From JAHDHW01 sp963793295 (lineage in GTDB: Bacteria > Bacteroidota > Bacteroidia > Chitinophagales > Saprospiraceae), in assembly GCA_963793295.1 (NCBI GenBank), contig CAWBZX010000037.1:310001-374000 (forward strand): a DNA stretch of 64,000 nucleotides, given 5' to 3'. Made by a program: the position numbers and the translations under genes. Under the pieces are notes generated by a model. It had not been told where the DNA came from and searched no databases. It saw only the letters and a list, made by a program, of their open reading frames with translations. Within the stretch, counting starts at the first letter, position 1; every line of letters begins with the position of its first letter. This document shows, one piece after another, positions 43,689-52,578 of this stretch.

Positions 43689-43935
43689 ATACCTGTCACA
43701 TATCTGATTGGGTTTTAGCACTTTTTGGGATAAGATTCATTTTATCAGTTGATGTTCTCTTTACTAAGATAGAGACGCTCCTATTCAAAATTAAAAAAGG
43801 TCATTTCGGAAGTCAGGGATAAGCTTTTTTATTTTGAAAAGTTCTAAATGTTAAAAAATAAAGTCCTTTGTTTCGAATTCGATTTAGTTTTTACTAAATT
43901 TAGAAACTTAGATTTGTTAAATTGGTTCGTCTGTG

Positions 43936-43953
43936 ATCAATTCATGAATTGAT
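43936..43953. promoter_or_regulatory. 18-bp perfect palindrome
   Basis: ATCAATTCATGAATTGAT is fully symmetric, 43 bases upstream of the SnoaL-like gene. It has ATCA/TGAT arms but in reversed order relative to the FNR-like dyad, so it is not one of those sites. Could be an operator for another regulator. Confidence 0.35.
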
Positions 43954-43995
43954 AAAACAAGCATCGTTTTTCGCAAACGCTACAAACCTCGCATT

Positions 43996-44490
43996 ATGAA
44001 AAAGCATTCGCACTTACTGATTATTTTGGCTATAGTACCTTTTTTATTAATGCAATGCGCTACACTTAAGGATTTAAAAGCAGAGAAAAAAAATGAAGAA
44101 ACGGTCAGAATCTGGTTTGAGGAAGGTTGGAACCATAACCGCAATGAAGAACTACTGGAACGATGTTTTCATAAAGACTGGAGCGATGGAAATCCGCTGC
44201 GTGCCGACCAAACAGGAGGGATTGAAGGGATGCGAAAATTAATCAGAAGCTATAGGAAAGCATTTCCCGATGGTCATTTTACGATAACCCACCTTTTTGC
44301 TGACGGAAATAAAGTAGCTATCCGATATGAAGTGGTCGCTACGCATCATGCCGAAATGTTCGGTATTCCAGCAACTGGCAAGCAATTTACCTCAACAGGG
44401 ATTGTGATCTACGAAATGGAAGATGGAAAGATAAAAACTTCCTGGCAAGAACTCGATTTGATGGGTATTTTGAATCAATTGAAGGATTGA
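43996..44490 (+). CDS. SnoaL-like (NTF2-fold) lipoprotein
   Basis: 164 residues with a lipoprotein signal ('IVPFLLMQCATLKDL'). The SnoaL/polyketide-cyclase-like core includes 'VRIWFEEGWNHNRNEELLER', 'SYRKAFPDGHFTITHLFADG' and 'TGIVIYEMEDGKIKTSWQEL'. Such domains bind small ligands and sometimes catalyse aldol or hydrolysis reactions. Anchored in the envelope; substrate unknown. Confidence 0.78.
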   Translation: MKKHSHLLIILAIVPFLLMQCATLKDLKAEKKNEETVRIWFEEGWNHNRNEELLERCFHKDWSDGNPLRADQTGGIEGMRKLIRSYRKAFPDGHFTITHLFADGNKVAIRYEVVATHHAEMFGIPATGKQFTSTGIVIYEMEDGKIKTSWQELDLMGILNQLKD

Positions 44491-44683
44491 AACATCAGTG
44501 TAATTGCTTCATGACAAATTATTTTTAGCATTTTAAATTTATCAGTTTCTTTTCCTTTTGGTTAAGCGATTTGATATCCAGCTATTTTCCGAATTAAATT
44601 TATGTTCTTTAACAGATCCTTAATACACAAGGCACTATTCTTGTCGTTTGAGAAGGTGTATATTTGTTCACAAAAAATATAAT

Positions 44684-45409
44684 ATGAAAAAGTTTCTAGT
44701 ACTTATTTTATCCCTTGCATTGATGACTTCCATGTCTGCTCAAAACCTGGGTGGTTTGCTGAAAAAAGCGGAAAAGACTTTGAAAGGAGAAAGCGGAGGA
44801 TTGTCACAGGAAGATGTTGGAAATGGTTTAAAAGAAGCCCTTAATGTTGGAGTGGGAAAAGCGGTGGACTTTCTTTCTGCAGAAGATGGCTACTTCAAGA
44901 GTCCTTACAAAATCCTGTTGCCTGAAGAGGCACAGCAAGTAGTCAATAAAGTAAAGATGGTTCCAGGTTTTGAAAACGTGGAGGATGAACTGGTTGAACG
45001 ACTAAACCGAGCTGCCGAACTTGCTGCAGCTAAAGCAAAGCCGATTTTTGTTTCAGCGATCAAGCAAATGACTTTCACAGATGCGATGGATATTTTGATG
45101 GGTGAAAAAGATGCGGCAACCCGTTATTTGCAAAAAACAACCAGTCAGCAACTTTTCAATGAATTTATGCCTGTCGTTCAAAATTCACTTGATGAAGTTA
45201 ATGCACGGGAATATTGGCGGTCGGTAGTTCAGACTTACAACAAGATCCCTTTTGTCAAAAAAGTGAATCCTGAGCTGGACGAATATGTTACCCAAAAAGG
45301 ACTCGATGGAATGTATTCGCTGATTGAAAAAAAGGAGCTGGATATTCGTGAAAATCAATCATCAAGAACTTCTGATTTGTTGACGAAAGTATTTGCAAAG
45401 CAGGACTAA
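44684..45409 (+). CDS. DUF4197 secreted protein
   Basis: About 241 residues from ATG 44684 (a TTG at 44648 in frame is less likely). Signal peptide 'MKKFLVLILSLALMTSMSAQ'. Then the DUF4197 pattern: 'QEDVGNGLKEALNVGVGKAV', 'PYKILLPEEAQQVVNKVKMV', 'RAAELAAAKAKPIF' and 'LMGEKDAATRYLQKTT'. The family is helical, periplasmic or exported, common in Bacteroidota and proteobacteria, with no known activity. A terminator follows. Confidence 0.88.
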   Translation: MKKFLVLILSLALMTSMSAQNLGGLLKKAEKTLKGESGGLSQEDVGNGLKEALNVGVGKAVDFLSAEDGYFKSPYKILLPEEAQQVVNKVKMVPGFENVEDELVERLNRAAELAAAKAKPIFVSAIKQMTFTDAMDILMGEKDAATRYLQKTTSQQLFNEFMPVVQNSLDEVNAREYWRSVVQTYNKIPFVKKVNPELDEYVTQKGLDGMYSLIEKKELDIRENQSSRTSDLLTKVFAKQD

Positions 45410-45434
45410 TAAAAACTGAAAAAAGGAAAATAGA

Positions 45435-45467
45435 AGAGTTGTTTTAATTTGAAATAACTCTTTTTTT
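45435..45467 (+). terminator. intrinsic terminator after the DUF4197 gene
   Basis: AGAGTT (45435-45440) pairs with AACTCT (45456-45461), extended by weaker A-T pairs, and is followed by seven T residues. Confidence 0.75.
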
Positions 45468-45582
45468 ATGTCTGCCGGGCGATTATTCCCGGTTCATTCT
45501 TTTTAGATCCCGTTTTAAACCCTTCAACCTTTTAAAATTTATTTTATTACTAGATATTGCAACTGTATTTGTTGATAAAATA

Positions 45583-46032
45583 ATGATGATGAAAAAAGAT
45601 ACGATTTTAAGGCTGTTTACGATTTTGTTTTTAGGATTTAGTTATGCCTCTTTCGGTCAAACCAGCGATTCTTTAACTATACGAATAAAGATTTCAAATA
45701 TCAAATCTGTCGAAGGGAATATTAGGATTGCCGTTTTTGACTCCACTCAGGTATTTCTTGGCGAAGATATGGTGATTGGAAAAATTGAGCCTGTGACTCA
45801 AACTGGCGAAATGATAGTAATTATGGAAAACTTACCTTTAGGAGAATACGCGATCAGTATCTTTCATGATGAAAATTCCAATGAAATTTTAGATAATAGT
45901 CTTTTCAAAATACCGACAGAAGCTTACGGGTTTTCGAATAATGCACGAGGCAAGTTTGGGCCGCCAAGGTTTGAAGATGTTAAGATTAATTTCACCCCCG
46001 ATCAGCAAGAATTTGAAATTCGGCTAAAATAA
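45583..46032 (+). CDS. DUF2141 secreted protein
   Basis: 149 residues with a signal peptide ending near 'ASFGQ'. The DUF2141 pattern is clear: 'IKSVEGNIRIAVFDSTQVFL', 'MENLPLGEYAISIFHDENSN' and 'IPTEAYGFSNNARGKFGPP'. It should be a small periplasmic or surface beta-sandwich of unknown role, frequent in Bacteroidota. Three ATGs stand in tandem at the start (45583, 45586, 45589). Confidence 0.88.
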   Translation: MMMKKDTILRLFTILFLGFSYASFGQTSDSLTIRIKISNIKSVEGNIRIAVFDSTQVFLGEDMVIGKIEPVTQTGEMIVIMENLPLGEYAISIFHDENSNEILDNSLFKIPTEAYGFSNNARGKFGPPRFEDVKINFTPDQQEFEIRLK

Positions 46033-46304
46033 TTTCCATCTTTAATTTTCAGTACAACCTATTCTTAGAGTGATTACAAGGTCTAGGGCAATTCCAAAGT
46101 TTTCTCTGGATTGAGGTAGAAACTATGTTGTTGTATTTGGTGTGCAAATTTTATTTAATATTCCGTAAATGGAAAATAACGTCCGTGATCTTATCTTGTG
46201 ATAACTTGATGCAGCATTTTGAAGTCAGGTCAGAGAAGATCTTAAGTTATAAAAATTGGTGCATCAATAATTTTTCATTTTAATCCACAATCCATCTAAA
46301 ATCT

Positions 46305-47393
46305 ATGAAATTAGCCGAAGCTATCAGATTGAAAGAAAAAGCAATAAAAGTACTTTGGATCACTTTTTCGTGGTTGATCATTTCACAATTCCTTTTTTTT
46401 TACGAAAACCAGGTTCTTTCCTATTTTGATTGTAATCCGGAAATTTACAATTTCACAAATTTTTATTTCACCAATCTAATTGCAACAACAACTGCCGGGA
46501 TAATTGGGGGAACTTTTGTAGTTCAGCTTATGGAAAACTGGCTGCGTAACTTGCCTTATTTAAGAGCATTGTTTTACATTTTTGTCAGCTTTACTTTGGT
46601 TTTTCTGTTGGTTACAATTGTTGGTGGTCTATTTTTGTCATCACAACAATTGGATAAGTCGATAGTTAGTTCTGAAGTACGCAACGCAATTTGGAAACAT
46701 CTTGTTGAAGTAAAATATTTAAGAAGCTACTTTGCCTGGCTATTTATAGTTCTAGGGTCTTTGATTGTTTTGATGGTGAATGACAAATATGGTCCAGGAG
46801 TATTTGTAGATTTTTTACTGGGTAAATATTTTAAACCGAGAAGGGAAGAACGCATTTTTATGTTTCTGGATTTACGTTCTTCCACAACGATTGCTGAAAG
46901 ATTAGGGGAAGAAAAATATTTCAATTTTATAAAAGAAGTTTTTAAAGATGCGACTCCAAGTATTTTAGATGCAAAAGGAGAAATTTATCAATATGTGGGT
47001 GATGAAATAGTGGTCAGCTGGAAAATGGAAAATGGCCAAAAAAATGCCAATTGCCTGCGGTGTTTTTTTGATATTCAACAAGCGCTTATTCGGAAAACGG
47101 ACTATTATCTTGAAAGATATGGTGTAAACCCGGAATTCAAAGCGGGTCTGCACTATGGTTTTGTGATGGCTGGTGAAGTTGGCGTAGTTAAACGAGATAT
47201 TGCATTTTCAGGCGATGTACTCAACACGGCAGCTCGCATCCAATCCAAGTGCAACGAGCTGAAAGTCAATATTTTATTTTCCAAATATTTACTGGATAAA
47301 CTAGCTTTGCCGCCACATGTTTTTGAACCTCGGAAAATGGGCGACATGCTCCTTCGCGGCAAGAATCAGACTGTAGTTTTGTATACTGCATAA
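46305..47393 (+). CDS. membrane-bound class III adenylate/guanylate cyclase
   Basis: 362 residues: four membrane helices in the first 155 residues, then a class III cyclase domain. The metal-binding acids are in 'IFMFLDLRSSTTIAERLG' and 'YQYVGDEIVVSW'; the transition-state region is 'SGDVLNTAARIQSKCNE'. It would make cAMP or cGMP at the inner membrane. The Crp/Fnr-type regulator in this window lacks the usual cAMP pocket, so a direct link is not implied. Confidence 0.85.
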   Translation: MKLAEAIRLKEKAIKVLWITFSWLIISQFLFFYENQVLSYFDCNPEIYNFTNFYFTNLIATTTAGIIGGTFVVQLMENWLRNLPYLRALFYIFVSFTLVFLLVTIVGGLFLSSQQLDKSIVSSEVRNAIWKHLVEVKYLRSYFAWLFIVLGSLIVLMVNDKYGPGVFVDFLLGKYFKPRREERIFMFLDLRSSTTIAERLGEEKYFNFIKEVFKDATPSILDAKGEIYQYVGDEIVVSWKMENGQKNANCLRCFFDIQQALIRKTDYYLERYGVNPEFKAGLHYGFVMAGEVGVVKRDIAFSGDVLNTAARIQSKCNELKVNILFSKYLLDKLALPPHVFEPRKMGDMLLRGKNQTVVLYTA

Positions 47394-47524
47394 ACTTTAC
47401 TTTCCAAGGAATAATCTAAAATCCCGATTCACTCAAAGGATATCCCGATTCAATCAAATGCTGTTGTCATCCTCAGTGTTTTCAGGCTTTCTTTGTTGTA
47501 TCGAATTCAAAAAAATCTAAAAAC

Positions 47525-47833
47525 ATGAAAACATTAAATGCAACTGAAGTAAAAAACAGAATCAATCAAAATTCAAATGTTTATCTCGTAAACACACTAA
47601 GTGCGAGCGCTTTTCAAAAAGCGCACATCCCCAATTCATTGAACATCAATTCGATGGATACAGCCACTGAGTTATTTGGTAAGAACGACGAAATAATCGT
47701 CTATTGTTCTGATGTCAATTGCATGGCTAGTTATTATGCTTACAAACAACTAGAGCTAGCGGGATATACAAACATTTGGCGATTTGCAGGAGGATTGCGA
47801 GAATGGAGTGAAAAAGGATTCCCTTTAGTTTAG
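47525..47833 (+). CDS. rhodanese-like domain protein
   Basis: 102 residues, single rhodanese domain: 'VYLVNTLSASAFQKAHIPNS', then the active-site loop 'VYCSDVNCMAS' with the catalytic Cys, then 'GYTNIWRFAGGLREWSEKG'. It transfers sulfane sulfur, acceptor unknown, cytosolic. It lies 36 bases before a small protein gene. No dyads. Confidence 0.85.
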   Translation: MKTLNATEVKNRINQNSNVYLVNTLSASAFQKAHIPNSLNINSMDTATELFGKNDEIIVYCSDVNCMASYYAYKQLELAGYTNIWRFAGGLREWSEKGFPLV

Positions 47834-47869
47834 CATTAAAAATAAAATAAAAATTTAAAAACCAAGATC

Positions 47870-48226
47870 ATGAAAACAGTAAAAATAGTATCCTTCGCAG
47901 CTTCAACAATCATCTTTTTATTAATCGCTTTGGCCTTAAATCTCGAAGATCCTCTAAAAGCAAATTACAGAAATACAATAGCCGAAATGATGGCAATGGA
48001 GAACATGAAAAGAGAAAAAGAAGTTCTTTCAAAATATCCGGCTTTGAGTGAAGCAAAAGGGCAAATCGCTAAAGCAGACCAACTTAGAATACAAATATCT
48101 TCAAAAACTTCCGGCCCTGCCAACACTTACAAAAGCGGAAATAAGCAGAATTGGACAGACGAAATTGAATCTGTTACAATTAAGGCAAAATGTAGAACGA
48201 TTACTGAAAAACTTGCGATCAAATGA
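47870..48226 (+). CDS. small exported or membrane-anchored protein, unknown
   Basis: 118 residues with an N-terminal hydrophobic segment ('VSFAASTIIFLLIALALNL') and a charged Lys/Glu-rich rest. A second frame (48048-48248) also reads plausibly, ending 'NLRSNEAIAAIP', so a late frameshift is possible. No family recognised. Confidence 0.4.
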   Translation: MKTVKIVSFAASTIIFLLIALALNLEDPLKANYRNTIAEMMAMENMKREKEVLSKYPALSEAKGQIAKADQLRIQISSKTSGPANTYKSGNKQNWTDEIESVTIKAKCRTITEKLAIK

Positions 48227-48261
48227 AGCTATTGCAGCAATTCCCTAGAATTTGTTAGAAG

Positions 48262-48822
48262 CTAATAAACTTCAACGATCATTTCAATCTCCACCGCAAT
48301 ATTAAAAGGTAAAGATCCCATACCAACTGCTGCGCGGGCATGTTTACCACGGTCACCAAAAACTTCAACCATCAGATCAGAATACCCATTGATGACTTTT
48401 GGATGATCTTCAAAATTTTCAGTAGCATTGACCATTCCGTTTACTTTAACGATACGTTTTACTTTGTTGAGATCGCCGAGGAAACCTTTGAGCGCGGATA
48501 GCTGGATGATCCCAGTTAAGCGTGCAGCATCGATTCCTTCTTCGATGCTAAGATCTTTTCCCAGTTTGCCTTTAATATAAGTTCCATCTGCTTTTTTGGG
48601 TCCTTTGCCAGCAAGGAAAACGAGTTTTTCGCTTTGTACTGCGTTGACATAGTTGGCAACTGGCGTCGGCGTTTCGGGTAGTTCGATCCCGAGGTCTTTT
48701 AGTTTTTGTTCTACGTCGATATTGCTTTTTTGAATATCATTTTTCGCAGGTTGGTTATGCTCTGTTGAAGGATTGCAGGCAAGTATTGCGGTGAGGCAAA
48801 TTAGGGTGAGTTGGAATTTCAT
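48262..48822 (-). CDS. RidA-family lipoprotein
   Basis: 186 residues. A lipobox lies in 'LTAILACNPST'. From about residue 55 the RidA/YjgF fold follows: 'GIIQLSALKGFLGDLNKVKR', 'GYSDLMVEVFGDRGKHARAA' and 'SLPFNIAVEIEMIVEV'. The Arg of 'HARAAVG' fits the RidA active-site Arg. RidA deaminates reactive enamines or imines, and an exported lipoprotein version is unusual but known. It and the DUF2461 gene are read leftward, 23 bases apart. Confidence 0.85.
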   Translation of the reverse strand: MKFQLTLICLTAILACNPSTEHNQPAKNDIQKSNIDVEQKLKDLGIELPETPTPVANYVNAVQSEKLVFLAGKGPKKADGTYIKGKLGKDLSIEEGIDAARLTGIIQLSALKGFLGDLNKVKRIVKVNGMVNATENFEDHPKVINGYSDLMVEVFGDRGKHARAAVGMGSLPFNIAVEIEMIVEVY

Positions 48823-48845
48823 TGTTTAAAATTTCAGCACTTTTT

Positions 48846-49535
48846 TTAATCTTCAATTGGAACTCCGTTAGCATCGGTGGTTAACACTTCACTCATATAA
48901 TCAAAGAAAGGGCGCATATTTTGAAAAGTTTGAATCAACTCTTTTAAAAATTTAGGGGAAGTGACTTCCAGATCAGAAAAAGAGCGGCTTATCAAAAACT
49001 GTTTGTGACGAAGCAAGTCAATCGCCGGATGATCTCTGTCGAAACCTTTTGGTGCTGTTTTTACTGTTTCGCCTTGCAATGTACCAAAGGTCTTTTTAAA
49101 AGTTGGATCAGTGATAATTTTTCGAAGCGGTTGATCATGCGAAGCAATTTCATCGCGGATCCTTTTCAAATCAGCGGGATTTGGGCTCCAAAATCCTCCT
49201 CCAACAAAGGAATCACCGGGTTGAATGTGATAATAATAACCACCACGTAACCACTTCGTCGCTCTTTTCAAACCTCCAGCAAAGTTGGATTTATAAGGAG
49301 ATTTATCTTTCGAAAATCGTACATCGCGGTAAATTCGAAACAAACTTTTCTTACCGGTCATCGGCACCAGATTGTCGTGATGGCTCATTTCATCGATCAA
49401 GGCTTCAGCAAATTCAATCATATTTTCGTGAGCTGCTGTGTACCGATCTTTGTTGTCGTTGAACCAGGGCCGGTTATTATTTTTAGCTAAATCTCTGAGA
49501 AATTCAAGTGTCGATTTGGGTATTGTGGTTGACAT
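48846..49535 (-). CDS. DUF2461 protein
   Basis: 229 residues. The DUF2461 pattern is plain: 'TLEFLRDLAKNNNRPWFNDN', 'LFRIYRDVRFSKDKSPYKSN', 'GGYYYHIQPGDSFVGGGFW'. The family is cytosolic and of unknown function, widespread in Bacteroidota. ATG at 49535. Confidence 0.9.
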   Translation of the reverse strand: MSTTIPKSTLEFLRDLAKNNNRPWFNDNKDRYTAAHENMIEFAEALIDEMSHHDNLVPMTGKKSLFRIYRDVRFSKDKSPYKSNFAGGLKRATKWLRGGYYYHIQPGDSFVGGGFWSPNPADLKRIRDEIASHDQPLRKIITDPTFKKTFGTLQGETVKTAPKGFDRDHPAIDLLRHKQFLISRSFSDLEVTSPKFLKELIQTFQNMRPFFDYMSEVLTTDANGVPIED

Positions 49536-49662
49536 ATTTAAGCGTAATTTTTATAAAAGTAGTAAGAATTTTTTATTCTCCAATCGAGCTAAAGACAAGC
49601 AATTATAAATTACAACCAAAAACTGTTAAATTGGTTATTTAAATTATGTAAAAAAAATTGAA

Positions 49663-50457
49663 ATGAGCGAAAAGCCAACTTCGAAAGCTGCGAAGACTAT
49701 GTTTGATTTAAGTGGTAAAGTAGCCATTATTACTGGAGCAAGTAAAGGGATCGGTGAGCGGATAGCTCGTGGCCTGGCGGAGTTTGGCGCCAAAGTGGTA
49801 ATCAGTAGTCGAAAGCAGGAAGCCGTCGATATTGTTACAGGCGTTTTTCAAAAAGAAGGGTTGGATGCCATTGGAATTGCCTGCCATGTTGGCGATGATG
49901 CTCAATTGAAAAATCTGGTTGACAAAACCGTTGAAAAATATGGTGGTGTTGATATTTTGGTGAATAACGCAGCAACAAACCCTGTGTTTGGGCCGATAGC
50001 GGAAGCTGATGGAAATGTTTTCGATAAGATCATGAATGTCAATGTAAAAGGGCCTTTTGCACTTTGCAATTTAGTTCATCCGATTATGAAAAAACGAGGC
50101 GGTGGTTCGATTATCAATATTGCCTCCGTAGAAGGATTGAAACCTTCTTTTGGATTGGGGCTTTACAGTGTCAGCAAAGCAGCGCTAATTATGTTAACTA
50201 AAAATCAGGCAAAGGAATGGGGTGCAGATGGTATTCGCTCAAACGCGATTTGTCCGGGGCTGGTAAAAACAAAATTTAGCTCAGCAATCTGGGAGAATGA
50301 AGCTATCCTTAAAAAAATGGAGCAACACCTTCCAGCTGGTCGAATGGCATTGCCAGATGAAATGGCAGGACTTGGTGTTTTTTTAGCTTCTGACGCCTCA
50401 AGTTATTGCACAGGGGGAGTTTATACAGCTGATGGAGGGCATATGATTGCCGGGTAA
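49663..50457 (+). CDS. short-chain dehydrogenase/reductase
   Basis: 264 residues. 'IITGASKGIGERIA' binds the cofactor, 'DILVNNAATNPVFG' and the active-site 'YSVSKAALIM' (Y-x3-K) follow, and it ends 'YCTGGVYTADGGHMIAG'. The head 'MSEKPTSKAAKTMFDLSG' is slightly long. DHRS4-like in appearance. The ALDH gene 500 bases on, now split off by the GxxExxY insert, may have been its operon partner. Confidence 0.87.
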   Translation: MSEKPTSKAAKTMFDLSGKVAIITGASKGIGERIARGLAEFGAKVVISSRKQEAVDIVTGVFQKEGLDAIGIACHVGDDAQLKNLVDKTVEKYGGVDILVNNAATNPVFGPIAEADGNVFDKIMNVNVKGPFALCNLVHPIMKKRGGGSIINIASVEGLKPSFGLGLYSVSKAALIMLTKNQAKEWGADGIRSNAICPGLVKTKFSSAIWENEAILKKMEQHLPAGRMALPDEMAGLGVFLASDASSYCTGGVYTADGGHMIAG

Positions 50458-50462
50458 ATTTC

Positions 50463-50480
50463 GACGCTGAGGGACGCTGA
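50463..50480. repeat. left inverted repeat flanking the GxxExxY gene
   Basis: GACGCTGAGGGACGCTGA is the reverse complement of the right-hand repeat at 50960-50977 with one mismatch. It is itself a direct repeat of GACGCTGA. Confidence 0.85.
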
Positions 50481-50509
50481 TTTTTTATGATTAAGTAAGA
50501 TTTTTTGAG

Positions 50510-50938
50510 ATGGATGAAAACTATTCAAACTATTTACATACCGAAACTACAGAACAAATAATTAAAGCAGCCTATTATGTTTATAATTATTTGGGAAGTG
50601 GTTTTTTGGAAAGTGTTTATGAAAAATCACTTGAATTAAGGTTAAAACAAATTGGTCATTCAGTCATAAGGCAAGATCCGATAAAAGTTTATTTTGAAGA
50701 AGAGCTAGTTGGTGATTTTCGAGCGGATCTGGTTGTTGATGATAAAGTTATAGTAGAATTAAAAGCAGTAGAAGATCTGCACCCTATACATGAAGTCCAA
50801 TTAGTGAATTATTTGAAGGCCACCGAAATAGAAGTTGGTCTTTTGATTAATTTTGGCAATAAAATAACTATCAAAAGAAGAGTTTTTAGTAATTTTAGAA
50901 AAATCACCGAAAAAAGAATCCCTGGCGAGAATACCTAA
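50510..50938 (+). CDS. GxxExxY family protein
   Basis: 142 residues. 'YLGSGFLESVYEKSLELRLK' has the naming motif G-x-x-E-x-x-Y, and 'EELVGDFRADLVVDDKVIVE' with 'LKAVEDLHPIHEVQLVNYLK' gives a PD-(D/E)XK-like nuclease layout (Asp, then E-x-K in 'VELKA'). The biochemical role is unknown. Such genes are scattered in Bacteroidota and others, often beside GACGCTGA-type repeats, as here, and may be mobile. Confidence 0.88.
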   Translation: MDENYSNYLHTETTEQIIKAAYYVYNYLGSGFLESVYEKSLELRLKQIGHSVIRQDPIKVYFEEELVGDFRADLVVDDKVIVELKAVEDLHPIHEVQLVNYLKATEIEVGLLINFGNKITIKRRVFSNFRKITEKRIPGENT

Positions 50939-50959
50939 AAACATAATTAATCATATCAT

Positions 50960-50977
50960 TCAGCGTCTCTCAGCGTC
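50960..50977. repeat. right inverted repeat flanking the GxxExxY gene
   Basis: TCAGCGTCTCTCAGCGTC, partner of 50463-50480. The pair encloses exactly the GxxExxY gene and lies between the SDR and ALDH genes. Confidence 0.85.
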
Positions 50978-50992
50978 CTAACATATAATATT

Positions 50993-52429
50993 ATGACAAC
51001 CACAAGCACCTCTTCAACATTAAGTGGAATAAGAAAAGAAGTTGAAAGAGTTTTTAATTTACAAAAAGCCAATCAACAAAAAATAGCAAATTCTACTGCC
51101 AATGACCGCAGACGAAAACTGGACCGTTTACATAAAGCGGTTTTAAAATATCGTCCCGAAATCAAAGAAGCATTATATAATGATTTTCGAAAGCATCCGA
51201 GTGAAGTTGATATAGGAGAGATCTATGCAGTCACTTCTGATATTAAACATACCCGAGATTATTTGTCGAGGTGGATGCGCCCAAAGCAAGTGGATACTCC
51301 AATGGCCCAGATAGGCACAAGCTCTTATGTGCATTATGAACCTAAGGGTGTCGTATTGATTATTTCACCCTGGAATTTCCCCATAAACCTTACTTTCGGA
51401 CCGATGATTTCGGCAATCGCTGCCGGCAACTGTGTAATCCTAAAACCATCAGAGTATACTCCGCATGCTTCGGCGATTATGAAAAAAATTGTAAGTGAAC
51501 TGTTCGATGAATCTGAGGTAGCGTTAATTGAAGGAGGTGTGGAAGCATCTACTGAATTATTAAAACTTCCTTTCAACCATATTTTCTTCACCGGGGCTCC
51601 TGAGATTGGTAAAGTCATAATGAAAGCAGCGGCAGAACATTTGGCTTCAGTAACGCTTGAACTTGGTGGAAAATCACCTACAATTGTAGATAAGACGGCC
51701 AATCTGAATGATGCTGCACATCGTATTGCCTGGGGAAAATGGATCAACAACGGGCAGGTTTGTATATCACCAGATCATCTTTTTGTTCATGAAGAAGTTG
51801 CAGGTAAATTTTTGGAAAAAATAAAAGCTAAACTAAAAACATTTTACGGGGAAGACGCTTCTTCATCAAATTCCTACAATCGAATTGTAAATAACAAGCA
51901 TTTTAAAAGAATAGAAAGTTATTTTGAAGATGCTCTTTCTAAAGGAGCAAAGGTCGAATATGGCGGTAAAACAGACCCTTCTCAGGATTATTTCGGGCCA
52001 ACGATAATGACGAATATTTCTGATGATTCTGATCTGTCGAACAAAGAGATTTTCGGCCCCATTTTGCCTGTTCATACCTTCAGAGATTTGCAGGAAGTGA
52101 TTGATAGAATCAATTCAAATGAAAAACCGCTGGCTTTGTACATCTATAGCAGTAGCAGGAAAAATGTAAATCGAATCATCAATAATACCCGAGCTGGTGG
52201 AACCTGCGTAAATCACAATGCCATTCACTTTTATAATAACAATCTGCCTTTTGGAGGGTCAAATAATAGTGGAATCGGTAAAGGAAACGGATATTATGGC
52301 TTTGAAGCTTTTTCTAACCCAAGAGCTATATTGAAACAATGGTCGCCAATAAGTGGCTTAGATTTGATGACGCCACCCTATACAAATTTTAAGCAAAAGC
52401 TAATCGACCTTACTATAAAATGGCTGTAA
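50993..52429 (+). CDS. aldehyde dehydrogenase (class 3-like)
   Basis: 478 residues. 'VLIISPWNFPINLTFGPMIS' binds NAD(P), 'TLELGGKSPTIVDKTA' contains the general-base Glu, and 'WINNGQVCISPDHLFV' the nucleophilic Cys (about residue 256). Length, the missing N-terminal extension and a hydrophobic C-terminus fit the ALDH3/coniferyl-aldehyde group. It oxidises aldehydes to acids, possibly fatty or aromatic. Probably a former operon partner of the SDR. Confidence 0.9.
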   Translation: MTTTSTSSTLSGIRKEVERVFNLQKANQQKIANSTANDRRRKLDRLHKAVLKYRPEIKEALYNDFRKHPSEVDIGEIYAVTSDIKHTRDYLSRWMRPKQVDTPMAQIGTSSYVHYEPKGVVLIISPWNFPINLTFGPMISAIAAGNCVILKPSEYTPHASAIMKKIVSELFDESEVALIEGGVEASTELLKLPFNHIFFTGAPEIGKVIMKAAAEHLASVTLELGGKSPTIVDKTANLNDAAHRIAWGKWINNGQVCISPDHLFVHEEVAGKFLEKIKAKLKTFYGEDASSSNSYNRIVNNKHFKRIESYFEDALSKGAKVEYGGKTDPSQDYFGPTIMTNISDDSDLSNKEIFGPILPVHTFRDLQEVIDRINSNEKPLALYIYSSSRKNVNRIINNTRAGGTCVNHNAIHFYNNNLPFGGSNNSGIGKGNGYYGFEAFSNPRAILKQWSPISGLDLMTPPYTNFKQKLIDLTIKWL

Positions 52430-52433
52430 GCCA

Positions 52434-52575
52434 GAAGGTTAGGAGGATAAGAGATGAAGAAGCTAGAAAGTTAGAGGGATTGAACATCAAATGGTTAGGA
52501 GATTAAGAAATTAAACGGTTTGAAATTGAATGTTTTACCTCCTAACTTTCTAACCACATAACCTTCTAACCTTTT
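52434..52575. repeat. inverted array of GGTTAGAA/GTTAGGAGG-type units
   Basis: The 149-base gap between the convergent ALDH and regulator genes holds AGAAGGTTAGGAGG-type units on the left and their reverse complements (CCTCCTAACTTTCTAACC) on the right. It can fold into one long hairpin and may serve as terminator; it also looks like a dispersed intergenic repeat. Confidence 0.65.
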
Positions 52576-52578
52576 TCT

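Noticed and set aside
43936..43953. ATCAATTCATGAATTGAT palindrome as an FNR-like site
   Set aside because: The arms are in the opposite order (ATCA...TGAT), so it does not fit TGAY-N4-RTCA.
46305..47393. Class III cyclase as the signal source for the Crp/Fnr-type regulator
   Set aside because: The regulator's barrel lacks the usual cAMP-binding RAS-type motif and has a receiver domain, so phosphorylation is the likelier input; the cyclase also lacks dyads.
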